From contig DBDJ01000018.1 of NCBI GenBank assembly GCA_002293525.1, positions 564 through 64,563 on the forward strand: a stretch of 64,000 bases of DNA. Direction: 5' to 3'. Under the pieces are notes generated by a model, which was not told where the DNA came from, searched no databases, and saw nothing but the letters and a program-made list of their open reading frames with translations. Shown piece by piece: positions 25,580-34,144 of this stretch. The position numbers and the translations under genes were made by a program. This DNA comes from Lachnospiraceae bacterium UBA935 (GTDB lineage Bacteria; Bacillota; Clostridia; Lachnospirales; Lachnospiraceae). Numbering within the stretch: the stretch's first letter is position 1; the number at the start of each line of letters is the position of its first letter.

Positions 25580-25975
25580 TCATGGTAATGACACTTCTTC
25601 ATAATAGGGAGTGATAACATAGTACGTTCTGGTTATTTTGGCTATTCTTTGTACCTTCCAGTAATCGATGTTTTGATTATTATATCTGATCGGCTTGCTG
25701 GAATGATAGATCCTCACGTTAAAAAAGTGATTCTGTGATACCTGGTTAAAACCGATGTCTTCGATGTCATAACCTTGCTGTTTAAAGAAATGGCAGATCT
25801 CATCGGTTACGTGGCGGCTGTTTACGCTTTGAACTGTCAGAATAGTCGATACGTATGTGAATATTGACATGATTAAAACGATAACCAGTTTTTGGTAAAA
25901 GTAAATTTTTTTTCTGTTTCTGCTGTATTTGTATTTTTCTTCAATGATAAAAATCCCCTCCTTCCACACAAACAT
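25580..25975 (-). CDS. Small membrane-anchored protein of unknown function
   Basis: Up to 131 residues with one hydrophobic segment (LVIVLIMSIFTYVSTILTV) near the N terminus and a soluble, probably extracytoplasmic domain of about 80 residues (HVTDEICHFFKQQGYDIEDIG, VRIYHSSKPIRYN, ITRTYYVITPYYEEVSLP at the end). I do not recognise the family. The best SD, AAGGAGGGG, lies inside the open frame; the codon at proper distance after it is ATT at 25945, so either the protein starts at ATG 25975 without SD or uses a rare ATT start, giving about 121 residues. It faces the agr-like kinase across the inverted repeat and is divergent from the GH25 gene. Confidence 0.55.
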   Translation of the reverse strand: MFVWKEGIFIIEEKYKYSRNRKKIYFYQKLVIVLIMSIFTYVSTILTVQSVNSRHVTDEICHFFKQQGYDIEDIGFNQVSQNHFFNVRIYHSSKPIRYNNQNIDYWKVQRIAKITRTYYVITPYYEEVSLP

Positions 25976-26050
25976 TTATAACATAATAACTGAAAACAGC
26001 CGACTTGTTCCAAAATCTCCGTAAACGGTATTAAAAATACGGTAAATTTG

Positions 26051-26086
26051 TGGTATGATACTTGGTAAGATACTTTGGTAAGATAC
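26051..26086 (+). repeat. Direct repeats ahead of the GH25 gene
   Basis: TTGGTAAGATAC occurs at 26062-26073 and 26075-26086, and a variant TGGTATGATAC at 26051-26061. The array lies 33 bp before the ATG, where a promoter would be expected, so it may be promoter DNA expanded by slippage or a set of regulator sites. Confidence 0.6.
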
Positions 26087-26118
26087 TATAGAAACAAAAA
26101 TCATGGAGATTCATACGT

Positions 26119-27291
26119 ATGCCAAGAGAAACAGACAATAACCGGAGCGGTTTCCCTAGAATATATGTGGTGGCCGGAGTTTCTGTATTTATACTGGTCA
26201 TTTTATCGGCAGTGATCCTGAGTTCCGAGAATTCATCAAGAAGTCCCGGCGGGACGGAAAAGACCGGGACGGCTTCCGCTGCTCCGGCCGCTGACGCGGC
26301 GAACCAGGCTTCGTCCCCGTCTACCGGCTACCAGCCGGACAGCAACATATCCTCAGGCAATGACGATATAGACCGGCTGTATCGTGAAAACAAACTGCGT
26401 GTTGATGACCTGGATTTCTGGGACATGTATTCCCAGCCCGACGGCACTGGGCTTCAGGATACGGACGTGGCGCCGGAAGAACCGGTGGCGACTCCGGCAC
26501 CGCCACCCGAGCCAACAGCGGATCCCTCGCAAGACGGCAAGCATACGCTGGTGGAAAGAAGGGACGGAACGACAGAATGGGTGAGCATCAATCCTTATAT
26601 CAGCAAAAACACCTATGACCTGATGAATCTTCGGATGCGAAGCGACCGGATGGGGTATTATGAAGGACAGCGTGAGACTTCTTTTTTTGGAGTTGATATT
26701 TCCCAGTATAACGGGACGGTTGACTTTACCCTGTTAAAAGAGGCCGGGGTGGATTATGTCATGATCCGGCTGGGGGCCCGCGGATATGAAAGCGGGCAGA
26801 TATTCTTGGATGATTATTTCGTGGACAATATTACCGGCGCCAATGAGGCCGGCCTTCATGTCGGGGTTTATTTTTTCTCTCAGGCCGTTTCGGCGGCAGA
26901 AGCTTCGGAAGAGGCCGCTTTCGTGCTGCAACAGCTGGCAGGACGGGAAGTGGCTTATCCGGTGGTTTTTGATATGGAGTATATCAACAATGATGTCTCG
27001 CGGATCGACGGGCTGTCTAAAAATGCCAAGACGGATATTGCCAGGGCTTTCTTGGATGATGTCAAGGCAGCAGGCTATGTGCCGATGCTTTATGGTACCA
27101 AGGAATGGCTGGTGGAGCAGGTTGACCTGACTAAGCTGACAGAGTATGATATCTGGCTTTCCCAGCAGATGGACCTGCCGGATTATCCTTATCAGTTTCA
27201 GATGTGGCAGTATAACCTGAATGGCAGTATCGAGGGGATTTCCGGTGATGCGGATTTTAATGTCTGTTTTGTGGATTATGTTTCCCGGTGA
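26119..27291 (+). CDS. Membrane-anchored GH25 muramidase
   Basis: Hydrolyses the MurNAc-GlcNAc bond of peptidoglycan. An N-terminal TM anchor (about residues 13-35) is followed by a Ser/Pro/Ala-rich linker, a short charged region with repeated Pro/Thr, and the GH25 domain from about residue 190: FFGVDISQYNG carries the first Asp, VDYVMIRLGARGY the substrate strand, and VVFDMEYIN the catalytic Asp-x-Glu; FQMWQYNL is the closing strand. All catalytic residues are present. With an uncleaved-looking N-terminal helix it probably stays on the membrane facing the wall, acting in wall growth or division. Its stop overlaps by 16 bp the end of the convergent AP2-domain gene. Confidence 0.9.
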   Translation: MPRETDNNRSGFPRIYVVAGVSVFILVILSAVILSSENSSRSPGGTEKTGTASAAPAADAANQASSPSTGYQPDSNISSGNDDIDRLYRENKLRVDDLDFWDMYSQPDGTGLQDTDVAPEEPVATPAPPPEPTADPSQDGKHTLVERRDGTTEWVSINPYISKNTYDLMNLRMRSDRMGYYEGQRETSFFGVDISQYNGTVDFTLLKEAGVDYVMIRLGARGYESGQIFLDDYFVDNITGANEAGLHVGVYFFSQAVSAAEASEEAAFVLQQLAGREVAYPVVFDMEYINNDVSRIDGLSKNAKTDIARAFLDDVKAAGYVPMLYGTKEWLVEQVDLTKLTEYDIWLSQQMDLPDYPYQFQMWQYNLNGSIEGISGDADFNVCFVDYVSR

Positions 27292-28142
27292 AAATATGGC
27301 GTATAATTCTTTACCTTAGGGGAAATCGCGGTCTGTGAGTAAATGTCGGCATAGACAAAAGGAGAGAGGCCCTCAAGATAATTAGGGGTAAATTGCTTGG
27401 TCACGCCGGCTTTTTTCAAGATGTCGACGGCCTTGTTATAGGCAATCGCCGCTTCTGTTTCGGTGTCGTAGGTCCCTACGGTATAATTTCCGACAATATG
27501 GATTTTGACCCGGTAAGAAGTTTTGCCGTTTTTCTGTATCCGGCATACCCCGTTATAGCGGTTGATGATCTCGATGTTTTCATACCGGTAATCATAAATA
27601 TCGTCGTTCACGAACCGGTAGTCACGGTTTCTTACGGCATAATTTTTGATGCCGTAACGGTTCAGGATGTTTACCTGCATGCCATAGTCGGCCACAAAAA
27701 AATGTCCGCCGCGTTTCATGATGGTACGCGTCGAATAATAGAACAGGTCGTCTATGTCAAATTTTAATATGATGGCAGGCGACAGATAGTATTCGAAATA
27801 TTTCTTCTTAATAAAAATGGGCGTAGCAAAATAATAATTGTTATCCCGGAAATTGACCAACGTGACCCATTTTTCCAAGGGCAGGATCCGGTGCTGAGAA
27901 TAATCCTTCAGGGTCAGGGAAGGATCTTTAATAATGGTTCCGGCTTCAAGATAAGCCGCATGAGCTTTTACCATGGTATCATAACTTCCCAGGCTGATAT
28001 GTTTATGCTTAAAGGTGATCGAAGAGCGATAATAAATGCTGTGGTCTTTTTTTTGATGGGGATATACGCCCGGAAGCCGTTTTTGCGTATAGCCGTTCCT
28101 GTTATTTGAGTTCAACTTTCTCATCCCTTCACAATCAGTCAT
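27276..28142 (-). CDS. AP2/ERF-type DNA-binding protein with HNH-like remnant
   Basis: A protein of up to 288 residues. The C-terminal region (about 200-255) reads GVCRIQKNGKTSYRVKIHI and TVGTYDTETEAAIAYNKAVD, the AP2 three-strand plus helix pattern. A second, weaker AP2-like unit lies near the N terminus (GVYPHQKKDHSIYYRSSITF, ISLGSYDTMVKAHAAYLEAG). Just before the C-terminal unit, FVNDDIYDYRYENIEIINRY resembles the end of an HNH homing endonuclease (N-x-x-xNR-x-EN-I pattern) with the catalytic residues lost. Bacterial AP2 proteins are usually linked to homing endonucleases or phages; this one may be a domesticated regulator. ATG 28142 lacks a SD; ATG 28124 with GAAGGG touching it is an alternative. 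It overlaps the convergent GH25 gene. Confidence 0.7.
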   Translation of the reverse strand: MTDCEGMRKLNSNNRNGYTQKRLPGVYPHQKKDHSIYYRSSITFKHKHISLGSYDTMVKAHAAYLEAGTIIKDPSLTLKDYSQHRILPLEKWVTLVNFRDNNYYFATPIFIKKKYFEYYLSPAIILKFDIDDLFYYSTRTIMKRGGHFFVADYGMQVNILNRYGIKNYAVRNRDYRFVNDDIYDYRYENIEIINRYNGVCRIQKNGKTSYRVKIHIVGNYTVGTYDTETEAAIAYNKAVDILKKAGVTKQFTPNYLEGLSPFVYADIYSQTAISPKVKNYTPYFHRET

Positions 28143-28459
28143 AAATTCATGTTAATTATCCGGGCAGCGCGATCCTTTACATCGATTCTGGTTTCAGCTG
28201 TCGGATGCTGTAAAATGTCTTGTTCTATAGGGTTTCAGCTATGTATCAAGTATAACATTATCTGCAATTATTTACAAATATGAGAATTATTTCATATATT
28301 TGAAAGTTTTAGATATATTTTTGGTAAATGTTGTATAAAATATTAAAGAACTATTACGTAAATATGACAAGCTGTTCCGGCAAATATTTATGAATAATTT
28401 GGTAGCTGTTCAGTAGGCAGTAGAATAATTACAATATTTTACGGAAAGAAGGAAGATGG
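28143..28459. other. Divergent intergenic region, no gene seen
   Basis: About 317 bp, very AT-rich toward the right. It should hold promoters for the AP2-type gene (minus) and the SleB-like gene (plus). I see no consensus promoter with correct spacing, no palindrome of note and no conserved RNA. Confidence 0.5.
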
Positions 28460-29092
28460 ATGTTTAAGCGGGCATTGACACAGTTCATCCTGTGTAATAT
28501 GATAATAGCGGTTTGCTGGTTCAGCATTAAGACCCTTGAGGTCAGCCGCGTTGCGGCTACCCCGGCTTTTAAGCAGGCTCTGCTGGCAGCATTGCCGGAA
28601 GAGCAGGAAGATCATCTCCAGCGCGAGGGTTTTTGGGGCGTAATGGGACGGGCGGCTTCCGGTCAGCGTATTGTGGAATACAATATCCTGGAGCGGACAA
28701 GCATGGATATGCCTCAGGAAGAATATGACATACTGACCCGTATTGTCGAGGCGGAAGCAGGGAATGAAGATGAAAAGGGACGGATGCTGGTAGCTGGTGT
28801 CGTTCTGAACCGGGTAAGCCATAAAAGATTCCCTAATACGGTTACGGATGTGGTTTTCCAGAGCGAAAACGGGACATCCCAGTTTTCTCCCGTGTCCAAC
28901 GGCCGTTTCTATTCGGTCAAGGTCAGCGAAGCGACGATTAGGGCGGTTGACAAGGTTCTTGCCGGCGAGGATGTGACGGAAGGGGCATTGTATTTTGCCT
29001 CAAGAAAACATGCCGACCCAGAGAAAATGCAGTGGTTTGACAATAATCTGACCAAGCTGTTTACTTACGGCGGCCATGAGTTTTTCAACTGA
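28460..29092 (+). CDS. SleB/CwlJ-family cell wall hydrolase
   Basis: Hydrolase_2 family, lytic transglycosylase or amidase on peptidoglycan, in spore formers often on spore cortex. An N-terminal hydrophobic signal/anchor (about residues 5-24) is followed by a linker and the catalytic domain from about residue 88: ILTRIVEAEAGNEDEKG carries the family's Glu, then LVAGVVLNRV, FPNTVTDVVFQ and SQFSPVSNGRFY, and ALYFASRKHADP. All family blocks are in order. The 210 residues match the short SleB-like group without a separate peptidoglycan-binding domain. A SD (GGAAAGAAGGAAG) precedes the ATG. It stands alone between AP2-type gene and thrC. Confidence 0.88.
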   Translation: MFKRALTQFILCNMIIAVCWFSIKTLEVSRVAATPAFKQALLAALPEEQEDHLQREGFWGVMGRAASGQRIVEYNILERTSMDMPQEEYDILTRIVEAEAGNEDEKGRMLVAGVVLNRVSHKRFPNTVTDVVFQSENGTSQFSPVSNGRFYSVKVSEATIRAVDKVLAGEDVTEGALYFASRKHADPEKMQWFDNNLTKLFTYGGHEFFN

Positions 29093-29157
29093 TTCATGGC
29101 AGTAACAGTTCAGACCTTCCACCGACATTTATTTTAGCGATTTTAAGATTCCATGAA

Positions 29158-29186
29158 TTGCGGATGATAAACAGATATGCTATAAT
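29158..29186 (+). promoter_or_regulatory. Promoter of thrC
   Basis: TTGCGG (29158-29163), exact 17-bp spacer, TATAAT (29181-29186); the start codon of thrC is 41 bp downstream of the -10 box. Confidence 0.65.
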
Positions 29187-29226
29187 TAAATATTCACGCA
29201 GTAATGTACGGCAGATGGGAGAAAGC

Positions 29227-30717
29227 ATGAAACCAGTGAAATATATCAGTACCAGAAGCAGGCAGGAGCCGATCCCGGCTTCGCAGGCGATCTTGAAAGG
29301 AATATCCGCGGACGGCGGATTATATGTGCCGGACCGGATTCCGGTATTGGACAGGAGTCTCATCGAGCTGTCACATATGTCATATCAGGAAACGGCATAT
29401 GAGGTAATGAAATTATTCTTCAGTGATTTTACTGAGGACGAGCTGAAAGACTGTATTGCCAAGGCTTATGACGATAAATTCGACAGGCCGGACATCGCCC
29501 CCCTTAAAAAGGCCGGAGCGGCCTATTATCTGGAACTTTTTCACGGGGCCACCAGTGCCTTCAAAGACATGGCGCTATCCATCTTGCCCCATCTGCTGGT
29601 ACTCTCTGCCCAGAAGAATCAGGTCAAGGATGAGATCGTGATCCTGACCGCGACTTCCGGGGATACCGGGAAGGCTGCCCTGGCCGGTTTCGCCGGAACG
29701 AAGGGAACCCGTATCATCGTATTTTATCCGAAGAACGGTGTCAGTACGATTCAGGAAAAGCAGATGCTAACCCAAAAAGGTGACAATACCTATGTCGTGG
29801 GAATCCACGGCAATTTTGATGATGCCCAGACCGGGGTCAAGAAAATATTCGGCGACAAAGAACTTGCCGCCCACATGGAAAGCAAAGGTTTCCGGTTTTC
29901 CTCGGCCAATTCCATCAACATCGGCCGGCTGATCCCTCAGATCGTTTATTATGTCTATGCCTATGGAAAGCTTCTGGCAGAAGGAGCCATAGCCGACAAA
30001 GACCCCATCAATGTAGCGGTTCCGACCGGCAATTTCGGCAATATCCTGGCGGCTTTTTATGCCAGACAGATGGGCCTTCCGATTGACAAACTGATCTGTG
30101 CTTCCAATGAAAATAAAGTCTTATATGATTTTTTGGCAACCGGTTCCTACGACCGGAAAAGAGCGTTCATCCTGACCTCATCCCCGTCGATGGATATCCT
30201 GATTTCCAGCAACCTGGAACGCCTGATCTATTACCTTACCGGAGGCGATCCGGAGCAGAACCAGTCCTTTATGAAAGAACTGAGCCAGGACGGGGTTTAC
30301 CATATCAGCGCAGGCATGAGAAGCGGCCTGAAGGATTTTTACGGGAATTATGCCACAGAAACAGAAACCGCCGCCACAATTAAGGATATCTATGAAGCGA
30401 CCGGTTATGTCATCGATACCCATACAGCAGTAGCCGCTTGTGTCTATGAGAAATATGCCGCCAGCACCAATGACCGGAAACCGACAGTAATCGCTTCGAC
30501 AGCCAGCCCGTTTAAGTTCGGCAGAAGTGTCCTGGGAGCCATCGATCATTCCGGCAGCACGCTCGGAGACTTTGAACTGCTCGACCAGTTGGCCCGGCTG
30601 TCGCAGACCGCAGTTCCGGCTGCCATTGCGGAGCTTAAGACAGCACCGGTGCTTCATAAGAAAGAATGTGAAGTTGATGAAATGAAGCAGACCGTTACAG
30701 ATTTTCTGGGAATATAA
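29227..30717 (+). CDS. thrC: Threonine synthase
   Basis: PLP enzyme converting O-phosphohomoserine to threonine. ATG 29227 has GGGAGAAAG as SD; the conserved N terminus YISTRSR and DGGLYVP follow at once. The PLP Lys lies in GATSAFKDMALS, the phosphate-binding loop in TATSGDTGKAAL, and SINIGRLIPQIVYYVYAY and VPTGNFGNILAA are typical of the long (about 490-residue) ThrC class shared with E. coli and yeast. No other threonine or homoserine gene is adjacent; the downstream gene encodes a GGDEF protein after about 60 bp. Confidence 0.94.
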   Translation: MKPVKYISTRSRQEPIPASQAILKGISADGGLYVPDRIPVLDRSLIELSHMSYQETAYEVMKLFFSDFTEDELKDCIAKAYDDKFDRPDIAPLKKAGAAYYLELFHGATSAFKDMALSILPHLLVLSAQKNQVKDEIVILTATSGDTGKAALAGFAGTKGTRIIVFYPKNGVSTIQEKQMLTQKGDNTYVVGIHGNFDDAQTGVKKIFGDKELAAHMESKGFRFSSANSINIGRLIPQIVYYVYAYGKLLAEGAIADKDPINVAVPTGNFGNILAAFYARQMGLPIDKLICASNENKVLYDFLATGSYDRKRAFILTSSPSMDILISSNLERLIYYLTGGDPEQNQSFMKELSQDGVYHISAGMRSGLKDFYGNYATETETAATIKDIYEATGYVIDTHTAVAACVYEKYAASTNDRKPTVIASTASPFKFGRSVLGAIDHSGSTLGDFELLDQLARLSQTAVPAAIAELKTAPVLHKKECEVDEMKQTVTDFLGI

Positions 30718-30777
30718 ACCGGCTAGTAATACCGATACCTACAGACGCTGAATACCATGCAGGCAAGAGGAAAACCT

Positions 30778-32214
30778 ATGAAACATATTCTTATAATAAA
30801 CCATAAAGTGATAATTTCACAAAGACCAGAAGATACTGATAAGAATTCATTGCTAAAGTATCGCATTTCTGAGCTTCAGACAGGCCAGGAAGCATTAGCG
30901 TTCCTGCTTCACAGTCGGCCGGATCTTATTCTGATGGAAAGCCGCCTTCCGGATATGGAGGGTTATGAGCTACTTAAGATTTTACGAGAAGATGAGAAAA
31001 AGCCTGACATCCCCGTTATCTTGCTGACCGCAGATACGGACGGGCAAAGTGAAATCAGAGCGCTTAAGCTGGGCGCGGCGGACTATATCCAGATCCCATA
31101 TGATACGGAGATTTTATTGAACAGGATCGCTAAGGCCATTGATGCCGAGGAGACCAAAAGGACTCTGGAGATCCTGGCTAATGAAGACAGCCTCACGGCC
31201 TTGTGGAACCGGCGGTATATGGAGGAATATATCGAAAAAGGAAACACCCGCCAGAATGCGGGAGTGTTTATGCTGCTTGACATGGATAATTTCAAGAAGG
31301 TCAATGATAATTACGGGCATCTGATGGGTGATGAAGTCCTGGTAGCATTTGCACGGACACTAAAAGAATACGCCGGAAGCGAGAACAGGGTCTGCCGTTT
31401 GGGCGGAGATGAATTTGTTGTCTTCCTCAATTCCAGCTATACCGAACAGGAAATCCGTGATATCGCCAGAAACCTGATCGTAACCATCGAATATGAGATT
31501 AACCGGGTACTAGATTTTGATGAAGAATCACGGATATCGGTATCCATCGGGATTGCGCTCAGGCCGGTCGACGGTAAGACGTTCCTGACCCTGTATAACA
31601 ATGCCGACAAAGCCCTTTATTTTGTCAAGAAAAACGGCAAGAGAGGATATCACTTTTACGGAGAATCCAATGACAGCGTGCAGATCATGCAGGAAGAAAA
31701 CAGTCAGATCGACCTGATGCATCTTAAGATGCTGATCCGCGAAAAAGACCGCCAACGCGGGGCCTACAAAGTGGAATACGGCGGCTTTAAGCGGATATAC
31801 CGTTTTGTGGCCAGAAGTGTGGAACGTTCCAAGCAGGATGTCCAGATTGTCCTGTTTTCCATATCGTCCCAAGAGCATTTGTCCCAAGGGTATTTATCTC
31901 AGGAGCCTTTGCCCCAGGAGCCTTTACCGCAGGAGCATCCTGCCCAAGATGACCATATGAACTACTGTATGGAAAAATTAGAAGAGGCTGTCGCCAGTTC
32001 GTTAAGGCGCGGAGATGTGGCGACAAAGTACAGTTCTTCCCAATATGTAGTTATTCTGATGGATGCCACACCGGAAAACGGTGAAAAAGTGGTAAGACGG
32101 ATCATGAATGAATACCAGAAGGGCAACCGCTATCCTGACTATGATGTCTCTTATGATATACAGTCAATTAACGGAATAAAGTCAGAGTCATCACAAAACA
32201 TGAAAGAAATGTGA
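30778..32214 (+). CDS. GGDEF protein with a degenerate receiver domain
   Basis: Order: receiver-like domain (about 1-120), GGDEF diguanylate cyclase domain (about 125-295), and a C-terminal region (about 320-470) that looks like a second, degenerate GGDEF-like fold (RRGDVATKYSSSQYVVIL). The receiver lacks the acidic pair near its start (LIINHKVII) and has Glu54 in ILMESRLPDMEG where the phospho-Asp should be, so it may act as if permanently phosphorylated. The cyclase motif RLGGDEFVVF and the upstream NFKKVNDNYGH are intact, predicting c-di-GMP synthesis. Between the folds is a short tandem repeat, SQEPLPQEPLPQEH (15-bp units near 31890-31940). ATG 30778 has AAGAGG at 8 bp. It precedes YwlG-like and rsmI genes. 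Confidence 0.85.
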   Translation: MKHILIINHKVIISQRPEDTDKNSLLKYRISELQTGQEALAFLLHSRPDLILMESRLPDMEGYELLKILREDEKKPDIPVILLTADTDGQSEIRALKLGAADYIQIPYDTEILLNRIAKAIDAEETKRTLEILANEDSLTALWNRRYMEEYIEKGNTRQNAGVFMLLDMDNFKKVNDNYGHLMGDEVLVAFARTLKEYAGSENRVCRLGGDEFVVFLNSSYTEQEIRDIARNLIVTIEYEINRVLDFDEESRISVSIGIALRPVDGKTFLTLYNNADKALYFVKKNGKRGYHFYGESNDSVQIMQEENSQIDLMHLKMLIREKDRQRGAYKVEYGGFKRIYRFVARSVERSKQDVQIVLFSISSQEHLSQGYLSQEPLPQEPLPQEHPAQDDHMNYCMEKLEEAVASSLRRGDVATKYSSSQYVVILMDATPENGEKVVRRIMNEYQKGNRYPDYDVSYDIQSINGIKSESSQNMKEM

Positions 32215-32221
32215 GGCAGTA

Positions 32222-32779
32222 ATGGAATATCTGGAGCAAATCAAACAGGAAGCCGCCCAAGTGGCAAGGGAACTGCTTGAACAGTCTTTCCTGAAAACAA
32301 AAGACATCATTGTTATTGGCTGTTCCAGCAGTGAGATAGCGGGAGAGAGGATCGGTACTTTTTCCAGTGCCGAATTGGCCCAGGCAGTATTTGACGGGAT
32401 ATCTGAGGTACTCTTAGGGCAAGGCCTATACCTGGCAGCCCAGTGCTGTGAACACTTAAATCGGGCTATCATCATAGAGCAGGATGCCGCCGAATACGAA
32501 CGTATCCCGGTCGTCAATGCCGTTCCCAAGCCGGGTGCCGGCGGCGCTTTTGCAGCAGCAGTATATGCCGGGTTAAAACATCCGGTGGCTGTCGAGCATA
32601 TTCAGGCCCAGGCCGGCATCGATATCGGTGACACCTTGATCGGCATGCACCTCAAGGAAGTGGCGATTCCGGTCCGGATATCGCATCCGCAGATCGGCCA
32701 TGCCCACGTAGTCTGCGCCCGGACAAGGGCCAAATACATCGGCGGCGCACGGACTGCCTACGACGACAAAATAAACTAA
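32222..32779 (+). CDS. TIGR01440/UPF0340 (YwlG-like) protein
   Basis: Conserved 185-residue protein of the YwlG family, of unknown function; many annotations call it a DUF436 protein. Family blocks seen are IVIGCSSSEIAGERIGTFSS, the Cys/His pair in LAAQCCEHLNRA, VPKPGAGGAFA-type glycine-rich loop, IGMHLKEVAIPVR and the end VCARTRAKYIGGAR. The Cys/His content could suit catalysis or metal binding. It starts 7 bp after the GGDEF gene stop, with GTGAGGC as a weak SD, and is followed by rsmI after 23 bp, so the three are probably one transcript. Confidence 0.85.
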   Translation: MEYLEQIKQEAAQVARELLEQSFLKTKDIIVIGCSSSEIAGERIGTFSSAELAQAVFDGISEVLLGQGLYLAAQCCEHLNRAIIIEQDAAEYERIPVVNAVPKPGAGGAFAAAVYAGLKHPVAVEHIQAQAGIDIGDTLIGMHLKEVAIPVRISHPQIGHAHVVCARTRAKYIGGARTAYDDKIN

Positions 32780-32802
32780 TTAAGCAAGAGGGAGTTGCGG
32801 AT

Positions 32803-33663
32803 TTGGGCAGATTATATGTTGTTGCTACACCGATCGGGAACCTTAAGGATATTTCTGAAAGAGCGTTAGAGACCCTTCAGAACGTCTCACTGATTGCGGC
32901 AGAAGATACCAGAAGAACCCTTCAGCTATTAAACTATTATGCGATCAAGAAACCGGCAGTCTCTTATCATAAGCACAATGAACATGCCCGAGCGGAAGAA
33001 CTGACAGCCAAAATAACCGAAAACGATCTGGATGTTGCTTTAGTATCCGATGCCGGAACCCCCTGCATCTCCGATCCCGGCTGTATTCTGATATCCTTGG
33101 CCCGCGAAAAAGGCATCGAAGTCATTGCTGTCCCCGGTGCCTCAGCAGCCATAGCCGCCCTTTCCGTCAGCGGCTTCCGCTATGATCATTTCAGTTTTCT
33201 AGGCTTTATTCCCCGTGATAAAAAAAGCAAAGAACGATATTATGAGATCCTGAAAACCTCCCCCATCAATACCTTCGTGCTCTATGAAGCCGGCAACAGG
33301 ATCAAAAACACACTGTCCGGCATCACGAAACATCTGCCGGACTGCCAGGTGTTTATCATCAACGACATATCCAAGTTTCATGAAAAATCATACGTCGGTA
33401 CCATTTCAGAAGCGATCGCCCTGCTAGGGCAAAATCCCAATTCCGAATTGGGAGAATATACGTTTATCCTCCAGCGCAACAATCAAGAGCCGTCATCGCC
33501 AGATGCTACGCCGCCCTTGTCAATAGAAGCCCTTCTGGTCGACGAGATGATCCGCTCTTCCTGTTCCATGAAAGAGGCTATTGCTGCGGTCAACAGCAGC
33601 AATGCGAAGCTGAGCAAAGGGGATGTCTATAAAGCCTCGCTCCGGTTAAAACAGCTCATATAA
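32803..33663 (+). CDS. rsmI: 16S rRNA (cytidine1402-2'-O)-methyltransferase
   Basis: Methylates the ribose of C1402 in 16S rRNA with SAM. Start is TTG 32803 with AGAGGGAG as SD. The tetrapyrrole-methylase fold begins LYVVATPIGNLKDIS, followed by IAAEDTRRT, SYHKHNEHAR, LVSDAGTPCISDPG, and VPGASAAIAALSVSG, all family signatures. The domain ends near residue 225, and the short C-terminal helix region (MKEAIAAVNSSNAKLSKGDVY) is also typical. Length 286 is normal. Confidence 0.95.
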   Translation: MGRLYVVATPIGNLKDISERALETLQNVSLIAAEDTRRTLQLLNYYAIKKPAVSYHKHNEHARAEELTAKITENDLDVALVSDAGTPCISDPGCILISLAREKGIEVIAVPGASAAIAALSVSGFRYDHFSFLGFIPRDKKSKERYYEILKTSPINTFVLYEAGNRIKNTLSGITKHLPDCQVFIINDISKFHEKSYVGTISEAIALLGQNPNSELGEYTFILQRNNQEPSSPDATPPLSIEALLVDEMIRSSCSMKEAIAAVNSSNAKLSKGDVYKASLRLKQLI

Positions 33664-33679
33664 TATCATTCACGCGTAA

Positions 33680-34021
33680 TCATAGATGAATTTCTTCTCC
33701 CGGCTCAACGATAAGCTTATTCGGTGCCTTCCACTTCTCAGCCGTTTTACGGATGGACTCGTTAGGTTTCAGGTGGATGAGGATATTATGTTTCGCTCCG
33801 GTAATCCTGGCGCACTCGGCAGCCTCATCCGGCCCCATGTTGAAGAATCCGTCACCCGGAAACAGTGCGTAGTCAAGCTCCGAAGCTGCCAGATTTTCCA
33901 TTTCTTTTGTCTTCGAGGTGTCGCCGCTGGCATATATCTTCACCCCGTCAATCGTGATAATGTAACCGACACATTCTTTCGGATCGTGGTTCTTATTTCC
34001 GGCCTCGACAGCCCCTATATT
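33680..34021 (-). pseudogene. C-terminal fragment of a metallo-beta-lactamase-fold hydrolase
   Basis: The minus strand encodes about 113 in-frame residues before a TAA at 34022-34024. They read as the second half of an MBL-fold protein: GNKNHDPKECVGYIITIDG holds the H-P-K-E pattern typical of UlaG/UPF0173-like hydrolases, then VKIYASGDTSKTKEM with the metal Asp, ALFPGDGFFNMGPDEAAE, and a final His in LIHLKPN. The first half, with the HxHxDH metal motif, is missing. An ATG at 33943 could start an 87-residue peptide but no SD is seen. Most likely a decayed gene; the opposite-strand frame at the same place is a shadow. Confidence 0.7.
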
Positions 34022-34144
34022 TTATCCTGTTCCCGAGCCCTCATTAATTATTTCCCTATTTGCAGTTTGCCAAATCTACTTTTTCGCGGGGACTGGATGT
34101 GTAAGGGAGAATCCCTGACAATCCCTCATCCTGAAAATTTTTGC

